Shown in pieces: positions 8,518-16,427 of a stretch of DNA of 38,075 nt. The stretch is from positions 9,521,114-9,559,188 of the forward strand of contig NZ_GG657754.1 in NCBI RefSeq assembly GCF_000158915.1. The letters are read 5' to 3'. Numbering within the stretch: the first letter of the stretch is position 1; each line of letters opens with the position of its first letter. The notes under the pieces are model-generated. The model had not been told where the DNA came from. It saw only the letters and a list, made by a program, of their open reading frames with translations, and searched no databases. The DNA comes from Streptomyces himastatinicus ATCC 53653 (lineage in GTDB: Bacteria > Actinomycetota > Actinomycetes > Streptomycetales > Streptomycetaceae). Position numbers and translations under genes: made by a program.

Positions 8518-9201
8518 TCAGTCGATGCCGCCGCTCTCACACACCTGCCGGGCGATGTCCCGCAGCTTGATGTTGCGTTCCTGGGACACCCGCCGCAGCA
8601 CGCTGAAGGCGTCGTCCTCGCTGATCTTGAGGCGCTCCATGAGGATGCCCATGGCCTCGCCGATGGTGTGCCGGGTGGAGAGCGCCTGCTGGAGCTGGTC
8701 GGCGGTGCGGGCGCTGGAGAACGCGACCGCGGCGTGCGAGGCCAGCAGCCATCCCGCCGTCTCACTGCCCTTGGTGAAGACGCCCGCGCTCCGCGAATAG
8801 AGATTCAGCGAACCGAGTTCCTCTTCCCTCGTATAGAGCAGGAACCCCATCATGCTCCCGACGCCCATTTCGCGGGCCCGGCTCCCGAACTCGGGCCACC
8901 GCTCCTGCGGCTCGGAGAAGTCCTTGATCCGGTAGACGGGCTCGCTGCGGAGCGCGGCGTCGAAACACGGGCCCTCACCGGTCCGCTCCTGCAACTGGTC
9001 GGAGCGGACCACCAGCCCGTCGGTCGGGGCCAGGGTTTCCACCCGCTTTCCATGGAGGACCAGGATTCCGGCCGCGTCGCACCCCTCGACGATCTCCACG
9101 GCGCATTCGGTGATCCGCTCCAGCGTCCCGTCCACCGAGTCCTGCGCCAGCAGGTCCCGCGCCATCACGGCCAGCTGCTCCGCGAAGCTCTCCCAGTCCA
9201 T
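8518..9201 (-). CDS. GAF-ANTAR regulator (RNA-binding antiterminator type)
   Basis: A 227-aa cytoplasmic protein. Residues about 15-155 form a GAF sensor domain and about 165-222 an ANTAR domain, with the diagnostic series ALSTRHTIGEAMGILMER, DDAFSVLRRVSQ and RDIARQVCES. ANTAR proteins bind paired hairpins in nascent RNA and prevent termination; GAF domains sense small ligands or redox state. ATG 9201 is preferred to GTG 9207 because AGAGA is better spaced. It follows the 885-aa aconitase gene on the same strand after 40 bp and is probably co-transcribed. A 159-bp gap separates its end from the convergent short aconitase gene. Targets unknown. Confidence 0.9.
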   Translation of the reverse strand: MDWESFAEQLAVMARDLLAQDSVDGTLERITECAVEIVEGCDAAGILVLHGKRVETLAPTDGLVVRSDQLQERTGEGPCFDAALRSEPVYRIKDFSEPQERWPEFGSRAREMGVGSMMGFLLYTREEELGSLNLYSRSAGVFTKGSETAGWLLASHAAVAFSSARTADQLQQALSTRHTIGEAMGILMERLKISEDDAFSVLRRVSQERNIKLRDIARQVCESGGID

Positions 9202-9241
9202 GCACACCGTCTCTCTTCGACGTCATCCGCCCGCAGGGCCA

Positions 9242-11899
9242 TCATGGGCCCTGGAGGGAGCGGCGGACCACGTAGGGCAGAATCCCGCCGTGGCGCAGGT
9301 AGGCGAGTTCCTGCCGGGAGTGGATGCGCAGCCGCAGTTCCGCCGTGGTGTGGTGATCGTCACCTCCGTGGAGGTGCATGATCACCCGGTTGGTCCCGAC
9401 GCGCAGCTCGCCGAGTCCTTCGAAGGACAGGTCCTCTTCTCCGGTGAGCGCGTGGGCCGAGGCGCTGTCGCCCTCGGTGAACTCCAGCGGCAGGACGCCC
9501 ATGCCGATCAGGTTGCTGCGGTGGATGCGCTCGTACGACTCGGCGACGACCGCGCGCACCCCCAGCAGGGCCTGGGCCTTGGCCGCCCAGTCGCGGCTGG
9601 AACCGGCACCGTAGTTGCGGCCCGCGACGACCACCAGGTCGTAGCCCGCGTCGCGGTAGGTGGGCGCGGCCTCGTACACCGGCAGGACGCGGGTGCGGTC
9701 GGCCGTGTACGTGTGCGCGCCCGCACCGGTCCGGGTGCCGGGCAGCAGGTTGGTCACCGCCGGGTTGGTGAAGGCGCCGCGCAGCATGACCTCGTGGTTG
9801 CTGCGGCGGGTGGAGTACTGGTTGAGGTCGCGGCGGGCCACCCGGCGTTCGGCCAGCCAGTGGCCCGCCGCGCTGTCGGCGGGGATCCGGCCCGCGGGGG
9901 AGATGTGGTCGGTGGTGACGTCGTCGCCGAGGTGCAGCAGCACCTTCGCCCGGCCCAGGGTGATGAGGTCCGGGGCGGTGGCCGCCAGACCGGTCAGATG
10001 CGGCGGGCGGCGGACGTACGTCGACTCGGGGCTCCAGGGGAAGCGGGTGCTGCCCGGCGCCTCGACGCCCCGCCAGGCGTCGGTGCCGTGGTGGAGGCGG
10101 GCGGCGTTCTCCCGGAACAGCTCGGGGCGGACGTGTTCGGCGATGCGGGCGCTCACCTCCTCGTCGGTGGGCCAGAGGTCGTCGAGGCGCACGGGACGGC
10201 CGTCGGGGGTGGTGCCGAGCGGGTCGCGGTCGAAGTCGTGGAGGATCGAGCCCGCCAGGGCGTAGGCGACGACCAGGGGCGGGGAGGCCAGATAGGACAG
10301 GGGGGTGCGGGGATTGACCCGGCCCGCGAAGTTGCGGTTGCCGGACAGGACGGCGACGGGCTCGATCGCGTCCTGTTCGGCGAGGTGTTCCATCGCCGGG
10401 TGCAGCGGTCCGGAGTTGCCGATGCAGGTCATGCAGCCGAAGCCGACGATGTGGAAGCCGGTCTTCTCCAGGGCGGGCAGCAGCCCGGCCGACCGCAGAT
10501 ACTCCTCGACGACCCGCGAACCGGGGGAGAGGGACGTCTTCACCCAGGGCTTGGCGGTCAGCCCGGCCTCGGCGGCCCGCTCGGCGAGCAGCCCCGCCTG
10601 CACCATGAGCGCCGGGTTGGCGGTGTTGGTACAGCTGGTGATCGACGCGATGGCCACCGGGCCCTCGGGCAGCGGTTCGCCGAAGGCGTCCCCGGTCTCC
10701 GTGGCCGGGGCCGTCTCCACCGCCGTGGCCTTCGCCGCCGTGCGGTACGACGCGGGCACCCGTGACAGCGACAGCCGCTGGTGGGGGAGGTTCGGCCCGG
10801 CCATGCTGGGCTCCACCGTGCCGAGGTCGAGGTCGATGACATCGTCGTAGCGGGGTTCGGGCCGGTCCTCGGTGCGTTTGAGGCCCTGGGCCGTCAGATA
10901 GGCGTCGACCAGCCGGACATGGGCCTCGTCCCGCCCGCTGAGCCGCAGATACGCGGCGGTTTCGTCGTCGTACGGAAAGAACACGCAGGTGGCTCCGTAC
11001 TCGGGGGCCATGTTGGCGACCGCGGCGCGTTCCGCCCAGCCCAGCGTCGTGACGCCGGTGCCGCAGAATTCCACGAACGCGTCCACCACACCCCGGGCGC
11101 GCAGGCGCTCGGTCAGGGTGAGGGCGAGGTCGGTGGCGCCGACGCCGGGCCGCAGCCGGCCGGTCAGCCGGACGCCCACCACCGTCGGGTACGGGATGGT
11201 GACCGGCTCGCCCAGCATGGCCGCCTGACCCTCCAGACCGCCGACACCCCAGCCGACGACGCCCAGGGCGTTGATCATCGGGGTGTGGCTGTCGGTCGCG
11301 ACGAGCACGTCCGGGTACAGCCACGGCGGGCCGTCGTCGTCGGCCTCCTGCTGCCAGACGACCCGGGCCAGGGCCTCCATGTTGACCTGGTGGATGATTC
11401 CGGTGCCGGGCGGAACGACCCGGAAGTTGCGCACGCTGTGCTCGGCCCATTTGACGAACTCGTAGCGTTCCCGGTTGCGGCGGAAGTCGATCAGCAGATT
11501 GCGCTCGACGGCGTCCGCGTGGCCGTACTCCTCGACGATGACGGAGTGGTCCACGGTGAGGTCGACCGGGATGGCGGGCTGGAGCAGCTCGGGCCGGCCG
11601 CCCAGTTCCGCGAGGCTGTCCCGCATGGCCGCGAAGTCGGCCAGCGCCGGCAGACATGTGGTGTCGTGCAGCATGATCCGGTTCGGGTTCACCGGCACCT
11701 CGCAGGTCCCGCCGCCCGCCCGGGCCCGGCCCGCCACCTCCGCCAGGGCGCCGGGGGCGCGCCGGGCGACGTTCTCCAGCAGGACGCGCACCGCGTAGGG
11801 GAGGGTGTCCAGCTCCGTGCGCGGCAGGACGCGGTCCAGGGGCTGGTAGCGGTACGAGTGGCCGTCCACGGTGAGCACGGCGGTGCGGTCAGCGTTCAT
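9242..11899 (-). CDS. Aconitase-family hydratase, long AcnA/AcnD-type (885 aa)
   Basis: A full-length cytoplasmic iron-sulfur hydratase. The three cluster cysteines are present: Cys423 in SCTNTANP, and Cys489 and Cys492 in GCMTCIGNSG. Substrate-binding motifs include VATDSHTPMINALGVVGWGV in the N-terminal half, and GDDVTTDHISPAG and GRNYGAGSSRDWAA in the swivel domain. Length and motifs fit bacterial aconitase A or methylisocitrate-forming AcnD; the two are not separable by eye. ATG 11899 has AGCAGGGA just upstream. It is followed by the ANTAR gene (40 bp). The upstream region holds a GntR-type composite operator at 12021-12046, so it may be a dedicated pathway hydratase rather than the TCA enzyme. 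Confidence 0.9.
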   Translation of the reverse strand: MNADRTAVLTVDGHSYRYQPLDRVLPRTELDTLPYAVRVLLENVARRAPGALAEVAGRARAGGGTCEVPVNPNRIMLHDTTCLPALADFAAMRDSLAELGGRPELLQPAIPVDLTVDHSVIVEEYGHADAVERNLLIDFRRNRERYEFVKWAEHSVRNFRVVPPGTGIIHQVNMEALARVVWQQEADDDGPPWLYPDVLVATDSHTPMINALGVVGWGVGGLEGQAAMLGEPVTIPYPTVVGVRLTGRLRPGVGATDLALTLTERLRARGVVDAFVEFCGTGVTTLGWAERAAVANMAPEYGATCVFFPYDDETAAYLRLSGRDEAHVRLVDAYLTAQGLKRTEDRPEPRYDDVIDLDLGTVEPSMAGPNLPHQRLSLSRVPASYRTAAKATAVETAPATETGDAFGEPLPEGPVAIASITSCTNTANPALMVQAGLLAERAAEAGLTAKPWVKTSLSPGSRVVEEYLRSAGLLPALEKTGFHIVGFGCMTCIGNSGPLHPAMEHLAEQDAIEPVAVLSGNRNFAGRVNPRTPLSYLASPPLVVAYALAGSILHDFDRDPLGTTPDGRPVRLDDLWPTDEEVSARIAEHVRPELFRENAARLHHGTDAWRGVEAPGSTRFPWSPESTYVRRPPHLTGLAATAPDLITLGRAKVLLHLGDDVTTDHISPAGRIPADSAAGHWLAERRVARRDLNQYSTRRSNHEVMLRGAFTNPAVTNLLPGTRTGAGAHTYTADRTRVLPVYEAAPTYRDAGYDLVVVAGRNYGAGSSRDWAAKAQALLGVRAVVAESYERIHRSNLIGMGVLPLEFTEGDSASAHALTGEEDLSFEGLGELRVGTNRVIMHLHGGDDHHTTAELRLRIHSRQELAYLRHGGILPYVVRRSLQGP

Positions 11900-11993
11900 G
11901 GTCCCTGCTGTCGTAGGCGGAGCGACACCGGCGCGGTGGCATCGGGCGGTGGCAATCGGAACGTCAAGGAACTCAAAACCTGGCTTCGTTCCC

Positions 11994-12021
11994 TTGACGC
12001 GGCGGAATGCTCGCTCAATAT
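11994..12021 (+). promoter_or_regulatory. Candidate promoter of the broken MFS gene
   Basis: TTGACG (11994-11999) and CAATAT (12016-12021) are separated by 16 bp. The -10-like element abuts the operator that begins at 12021, as expected for a repressor that blocks RNA polymerase. By-eye match to a sigma-70 promoter. Confidence 0.4.
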
Positions 12022-12046
12022 TGTCTCAAGCCGCTCATTGATACAA
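12021..12046. promoter_or_regulatory. Composite operator A, probable GntR/FCD site
   Basis: The sequence is TTGTCTCAA, 8 bp, TTGATACAA. The same two 9-mers in the same order and with the same 8-bp gap recur at 14934-14959 (one base differs in each 9-mer). It lies between the divergent 885-aa aconitase gene (start 11899) and the MFS remnant, at the edge of a promoter-like -10. The regulator encoded at 12952-13842 is the obvious candidate to bind it. Confidence 0.65.
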
Positions 12047-12060
12047 CCGCTCGACACCGC

Positions 12061-12941
12061 TCGACCGCGAACATCGGCTTCGCCGCCCTGGAGATGAACA
12101 AGGAACTCGGCCTCAGCAGCCAGGCGTTCGGCCTGGCCGCCGGGCTGTTCTTCTGGGGCTACTTCCTCTTCGAGGTGCCCAGCAACCTCGCCCTCGCCCT
12201 CCCCCAAGCTCTCGGCTTCGCTCGAGCAGGGGGTGCCCCCCCTGGCGCCCGCCGCTGGATCGCCCGCATGCGCTTCCTGCTCGGCGTGGCCGAAGCCGGA
12301 TTCTTCCCCGGCATCGTGGTCTATCTGACCTACTGGTTCCGCAGGAAGCCGAGCGTCCGGCCGACGCCAAATGGCTGACCGAGCGGCAGCGGCAGTGGCT
12401 GACCGCCGAACTCGACAAGGAACAGCAGGGCAACGCCCAGGCGAAAAAGCTCAGCACGCTCGGCGCCGCGCCCTATGTGCTCGCCGCCGTCGGCATGGTG
12501 TGGTGGTCGCGGCGCTCGGACCGCCTGGCGGAGCGCAAACTCCACTCCGCGATCCCGCTGGCACTGGCCGCCGTCGCCCTGTGCGCCGCGGGCTTCGTGC
12601 ACTCGCCGGTGCTGGGCATGTGTCTGATCGCCCTCTCGCTGACCGGCATGTACAGCTTCAAGTCGCCCTTCTGGGCGCTCCCCACGCTGTTCCTCACCCG
12701 CTCCACCGCGGCCGTGGCGGTCGCCGTGGTCAACTCCATCGGCAACCTCGGTGGCTTCTTCGGTCCTTACGCCATCGGCTGGGCCAAGGACTCCACCGGG
12801 AGCGCCACCGGCGGGCTGATGTTCCTCGGTGGCCTCACCGCCGTGGCCTGCGTCCGCACCTTCGCCGTCCGCGTCAGCTCCAGGCCACCGGCCGAGCCGC
12901 GGGTGTCCGACGAGGCGCCCCGGCCCACGCTGCGCGCCTGA
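12061..12941 (+). pseudogene. Decayed ACS-type major facilitator transporter
   Basis: Two frames together spell pieces of an anion:cation symporter family MFS permease. The first frame gives ANIGFAALEMNKELGLSS, FLFEVPSNL, GARRWIAR and FLLGVAEAGFFPGIVVYLTYW; the second, from about 12362, gives AKWLTERQRQWLTAEL, VLAAVGMVWWSRRSDRL and NSIGNLGGFFGPYAIGWAKD. Compared with an intact protein of about 430 residues, the first membrane helix is missing. So are blocks after GARRWIAR, after TYWFRR and after KKLSTLG, and the reading frame shifts once near 12360. A palindromic repeat interrupts the gene at 12198-12241. Such permeases import organic acids. It cannot encode a working transporter. Confidence 0.85.
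12198..12241. repeat. Palindromic Streptomyces-type intergenic repeat inserted in the MFS remnant
   Basis: The element starts CTCCCCCAAGCTCTCGGCTT and ends AGCAGGGGGTGCCCCCC, with CCCCC/GGGGG and GCTC/GAGC arms that can fold into a hairpin. In translation it inserts about 15 foreign residues between EVPSNL and GARRWIAR of the transporter, where intact homologues have only a few residues. I recall very similar sequences scattered in Streptomyces intergenic regions. No second copy was seen in this window. Confidence 0.6.
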
Positions 12942-12951
12942 GGGACACCCC

Positions 12952-13842
12952 CTAAGCCTCCGGGCCGAGCCCGGTCTTGAGGGACCGGACCTTGTTCAGA
13001 TGGTCCTGGAGGAAGGCCGACGCCTCCTCGATGCCGCCGCCTTCCACCAGGTCCAGCAGGTGCAGATGCTCGCGGGCCTGGTGGGTCAGCCGGGAGCGGT
13101 CGACCTGGTGGCGGTACTCGATCAGACGGCGCAGCCGGTTCTGGCGGCGTACGGCGTCCAGCAGGAACTGGTTCCCCGAGCAGCCCACCAGCATCTCGTG
13201 GAACGAGGCGTTGACCTGGAACAGTTCGGCCCGGGGCAGCAGCAGGATGTCACCGCGCAGCAGCGCCTCCTGCTGCCGCCGGTGGCGCCCGAACGCCTCG
13301 GTGTCCACGGCGAAGCCGGGCTCCAGCAGCGCCGCGGGCTCGATGATCATCCGAAAGCGGTAACTCTGGTCGTGCGCCTCGACGGTGGTGAGCACGTGCT
13401 GGAACTCCCAGCCACGGCCACCGGCCCGGCGGCGCACCAGGTCCTCGCCGTCCATCCGGGCCAGCACCCGGTCGGCCTGGCGCGGCGTCAGACGGTAGCG
13501 GCGGCTGATGTCGGCGGCGGTGAACGAGCCGGTGAAACGGCCGCCGACGTAGTCGTCGGCGATCTGGAAGTACGCGTCCTGCTCGACGTCCGTGTCCTCG
13601 GACAGATCGGGCCGGGTCAGGGTGTCCGCGCCGCGGGCGAGGAAGAAACCGCGGTTCGGGACCCGGTTGAGGATGCCGACCTCGGTGAGGAAGACCATGG
13701 CCTTGCGGACGGGGGTGCGCGAGACCTCCAGCGCGTCCGCCGCCCACTGCTCGGTGACGTGGGCGCCTTCCGCGAGACCGCTGTGGCGGATCAGGTCCAC
13801 CAAGCGGGTGGCGATCGAGGTGGTCAGATTCGGCCGCGACAT
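12952..13842 (-). CDS. GntR-family (FCD) regulator with an extra predicted winged helix
   Basis: A 296-aa regulator. About residues 5-70 form the GntR winged helix (TEQWAADALEVSRTPVRKAM). About 90-145 look like a second winged helix (FTAADISRRYRLTPRQADRV, then DGEDLVRRRAGGRGWEF). About 150-290 form the helical FCD ligand domain, with the metal-type ASFHEML and REHLHLL motifs. ATG 13842 was chosen at MSRPNL, with AGGGG upstream; a further 12 upstream residues look non-coding. It lies 37 bp downstream of the lactonase remnant on the same strand, so both are probably transcribed from the promoter at operator B, giving autoregulation. The ligand is probably an organic or sugar acid of the island. 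Confidence 0.88.
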   Translation of the reverse strand: MSRPNLTTSIATRLVDLIRHSGLAEGAHVTEQWAADALEVSRTPVRKAMVFLTEVGILNRVPNRGFFLARGADTLTRPDLSEDTDVEQDAYFQIADDYVGGRFTGSFTAADISRRYRLTPRQADRVLARMDGEDLVRRRAGGRGWEFQHVLTTVEAHDQSYRFRMIIEPAALLEPGFAVDTEAFGRHRRQQEALLRGDILLLPRAELFQVNASFHEMLVGCSGNQFLLDAVRRQNRLRRLIEYRHQVDRSRLTHQAREHLHLLDLVEGGGIEEASAFLQDHLNKVRSLKTGLGPEA

Positions 13843-13879
13843 CAGCCCCTGCGCTCTTCGTGTGGTGGACGAGGACACT

Positions 13880-14924
13880 TCATCCTAGGAGTTCCGCGGC
13901 GGGGGTCCCGGACGGATCGCTCGGCGGCCGCGAGAACACGATGCACACGGGCGATCCCGTGGCCAGCGCCCCACCCGACGGACGGAGCGCCCCGCTGTCC
14001 GCGTCCACGTCGAACGTGGTGATGGTGTGGCTGCGCTCGTTGGCGGCGAAGAGCCGCCGGCCGTCCGGACCGAAGCAGAAGAACCGCGGGCGGATGCCCC
14101 CGGTGGACTGCCACTCCACGGGCCGCAGCGTTCCGTCCGCCGCCGAGACGGCGAAGGCGCCGATGGTGTCGGGCTCCGGGCCCCCAGGGGTGCTGTCCCC
14201 GGCGCCGCCACGGTTGGAGGCGTAGACGAACCGCCCGTCGGGCTGACCGCGATCTCACCGCCACGGCTGTCCCCGACTGCCGAAGGCGGCGTACTGGGCA
14301 GGGTCTGTACGCCCTCCAGCGCACCCCGGACGGCGTCCCACCGATAGGTGACAGCTTCCCGGGCGTGGCGTCCAGGGCCAGGGTGAAGACGCGGTCCAGC
14401 CCCTTGCCCGGCACGGCGAGGAAACGCCCGTCCGGGGCGAAGGGCACATGGTGCGGCTTGGCGCCGGTCTGCTCCGCCCGGTGCGGGCCCGGCTCGCCGG
14501 GCAGGAGCAGCAGGTCCGTGACCGGCCCGAGGCGGCCGTCCTCCCGTAGCGGCAGGCTCGCCACGCTGCCCGAGGAGTGGTTGGCGACCACCAGGAACCG
14601 GTTCGAGGGGTCCACCGCGAGGTGCGCCGGATTGCGGCCGCCCGTCTCCTGGCTGCCCAGGTCGCCGAGCCGTCCGGTACCGGGCTCGATGCGGAAGGCG
14701 CTGACGTGACTGAGGTCGCCGTGCACCGCGTACAGATACCGCCGGGTGTGGTCGACGGCCAGGAACGTCGGGTTGTCCAGCTCGACGGTCTGGAGCAGCG
14801 TCCAGCGGTCCGCGTCGGGGGCGCCGGGGCCGATGTCGTAGACCTCGATGCCCTTGCCCTGCCCGTTGCGCGCGGGCGTCGTCCGCGACCCCACGTAGGC
14901 GACGGTGTTCTCACTGATGTTCAC
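13880..14924 (-). pseudogene. Decayed beta-propeller lactonase (6-phosphogluconolactonase/Pgl-like family)
   Basis: Three frames together read as a lactonase-family propeller. The N-terminal part has ENTVAYVGSRTTPARNGQGK, PTFLAVDHTRRYLYAV, NPAHLAVDPSNRFLVVANHS and AKPHHVPFAPDGRFLAVP. A middle piece reads YRWDAVRGALEGVQTLP, and the C-terminal part reads RFVYASNRG, RPRFFCFGPDGRRLFAANE and VDADSGALRP. Roughly 35 residues are missing near 14342-14352, with a frame change, and a base is missing near 14240. GTG 14924 is the likely start, almost leaderless behind TACAAT. Intact homologues are about 340-360 aa and hydrolyse sugar or muconolactone-type lactones. It lies upstream of the GntR gene on the same strand. 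Confidence 0.8.
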
Positions 14925-14933
14925 CCTGACAGA

Positions 14934-14959
14934 TTGTATCAATCTGTGCTTTGATGCAA
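14934..14959. promoter_or_regulatory. Composite operator B, probable GntR/FCD site
   Basis: TTGTATCAA, 8 bp, TTGATGCAA. The first 9-mer sits inside a longer perfect dyad, AGATTGTATCAATCT (14931-14945). Architecture and spacing are identical to operator A at 12021-12046. It lies between the divergent lactonase (start 14924) and rraA-like (ATG 14959) genes and overlaps a minus-strand TACAAT (14938-14933). Confidence 0.7.
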
Positions 14960-15331
14960 TGGTGAGAACCGTAGCCACGGCAACCGCCGATCTCGCTGCT
15001 GCACGAACTCCTGCGCACCCCCGGTGAGGGTGCCGTCGTGGTGGTCGACGGCGGCGCCTCGCTGGGCACCGCCCTCGTCGGGGACATCATGGCCAACCGG
15101 GCGGAGGCGAACGGGTGGGCGGGCCTCGTCCTGCACGGAGCCATCCGCGACAGCGTGGCCCTCGCGGAGGTGCGGGTCGGTGTCCAGGCCCTCGGCACCA
15201 TCCCGCGCAAGAGCGGGAAGGCCGGGCGCGGCGCGGTCGACGTGGCCGTGTCCTTCGGCGGCGTCACCTTCACCCCCGGCGACATCCTCCACGCCGATCA
15301 GGACGGAGTCGTGCTCCTGCCGACCGGCTGA
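14959..15331 (+). pseudogene. RraA-family aldolase/hydroxyacid lyase, N-terminal deletion
   Basis: ATG 14959 opens a frame reading MVRTVATATADL, like the family N-terminus, but it stops after 22 codons. The body continues in another frame from about 14990 (ISLLHELLRTPGEG) to 15331, with the family motifs VVVVDGGASL, GDIMANRAEANGWAGL, HGAIRDS (Arg-Asp pair of the active site) and FGGVTFTPGDILHADQDGVV. About 40 residues between the two pieces are missing. RraA-family enzymes include 4-hydroxy-4-methyl-2-oxoglutarate aldolases releasing pyruvate, as well as RNase E regulators; the catabolic role fits here. A shortened product from GTG 15038 (97 aa) is possible but lacks the N-terminal part of the fold. 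Confidence 0.72.
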
Positions 15332-15379
15332 TGGCGTTTTCGCCACCGCGCGCTCCGGCGTGCGTGCGACACTCGCCGG

Positions 15380-16306
15380 GTGAGCTGGTCACCGGACCAC
15401 GAGGCGCTGCGCGGGCGGGTCGCCGTCGTCGCGGGGGCGACGCGTGGCGCGGGCCGCGGCATCGCCACCGCGCTGGGCGAGGCCGGTGCCACCGTCATCT
15501 GTACGGGGCGCAGCAGCGTCACGGGCTCGGGCGGATCGGACTACGACCGGCCCGAGACCATCGAGGAGACGGCCGAACTCGTCACCCGGCTCGGCGGCAC
15601 CGGCATCGCCGTACAGACCGACCACCTCGACCCCGAGCAGGTCCGGCGCCTGGCGCGGCGCGTCCGCCACGACCACGGCGGCATCGACGTGCTGGTCAAC
15701 GACATCTGGGGTGCCGAACGGCTCAAGGGCGGGCCCGCGGACTGGAACACCCCCGTCTGGGAGCACGATCTCGACGCCGGTCTGCGCATCCTCCGGCTCG
15801 GTCTCGACACCCACCTGATCACCTCGCACCATCTGCTGCCGCTCCTGATCGGGAAGCCGGGCGGACTGCTCGTCGAGATGACCGACGGCACCGCCGCGTA
15901 CAACGCGGAGCGCTACCGGATCTCGGTCTTCTACGACCTGGTCAAGACCGCGGTCAACCGGCTGGCCTTCTCCCAGGGCCATGAGCTGGCGCCCCACGGG
16001 GCGACGGCCGTCGCCCTCACACCCGGCTGGCTGCGCTCGGAAATGATGCTCGACGCCTACGGGGTCCGCGAGGAGAACTGGCGTGACGCGCTGCTCCCGG
16101 ACCGGGCCGAGGGCCTCCCGACCGCTCCCCGGTCCTTCGCCTCCTCCGAGTCGCCGCGCTATGTCGGCCGTGCCGTCGCCGCGCTGGCCGCCGACCCCGG
16201 CCGGGCCCGATGGAACCAGCGGTCCGTCAGCTCCGCCCGGCTCGCCGGGGAGTACGGATTCACCGACATCGACGGGTCCCGGCCCGACGTCTGGAGCGCG
16301 GGCTGA
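15380..16306 (+). CDS. Short-chain dehydrogenase/reductase
   Basis: A 308-aa SDR with the NAD(P)-binding GATRGAGRG near residues 18-26 and the catalytic YDLVK (Tyr185, Lys189); the NDIWG segment corresponds to the usual NNAG/N-x-W region. It is longer than classical SDRs (about 250 aa), with a C-terminal extension after LAADPGRARWN. It begins at GTG 15380, 48 bp after the RraA-like gene, and is probably the second gene of that transcript under operator B. It is the only apparently intact enzyme of the island apart from the aconitase. Substrate unknown; a hydroxy- or sugar-acid dehydrogenase is an inference from the neighbours. Confidence 0.85.
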   Translation: MSWSPDHEALRGRVAVVAGATRGAGRGIATALGEAGATVICTGRSSVTGSGGSDYDRPETIEETAELVTRLGGTGIAVQTDHLDPEQVRRLARRVRHDHGGIDVLVNDIWGAERLKGGPADWNTPVWEHDLDAGLRILRLGLDTHLITSHHLLPLLIGKPGGLLVEMTDGTAAYNAERYRISVFYDLVKTAVNRLAFSQGHELAPHGATAVALTPGWLRSEMMLDAYGVREENWRDALLPDRAEGLPTAPRSFASSESPRYVGRAVAALAADPGRARWNQRSVSSARLAGEYGFTDIDGSRPDVWSAG

Positions 16307-16352
16307 CCCGCTCCCCGCGTCGACACCCCTCTATTGATATCTCCCACGTCTC

Positions 16353-16373
16353 AATACCCTGTGACCAGGTATT
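16353..16373. promoter_or_regulatory. Dyad upstream of the LysR-cat operon
   Basis: AATACC-N9-GGTATT, a perfect 6-bp-arm inverted repeat about 55 bp before the LysR start. Read as ATAC-N11-GTAT it recalls the ATAC/GTAT half-sites of CatM/BenM-type regulators, although their classical spacing is N7. Probable autoregulatory or inducer-responsive site. Confidence 0.5.
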
Positions 16374-16427
16374 TGTGGTGTATGGGACACGTTGCCTACG
16401 CTGAGGCGCGTTCGAGGGGAGTTTCCG

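Noticed and set aside
9242..11899. Phosphinomethylmalate isomerase (phosphinothricin-type aconitase homologue)
   Set aside because: Length fits, but no phosphonate biosynthesis gene is present; the catabolic context and operator explain the gene better.
9110..12097. Long plus-strand open frames (9110-10765 and 10781-12097) opposite the long aconitase
   Set aside because: Antisense artefacts of high GC; the minus strand carries complete aconitase motifs.
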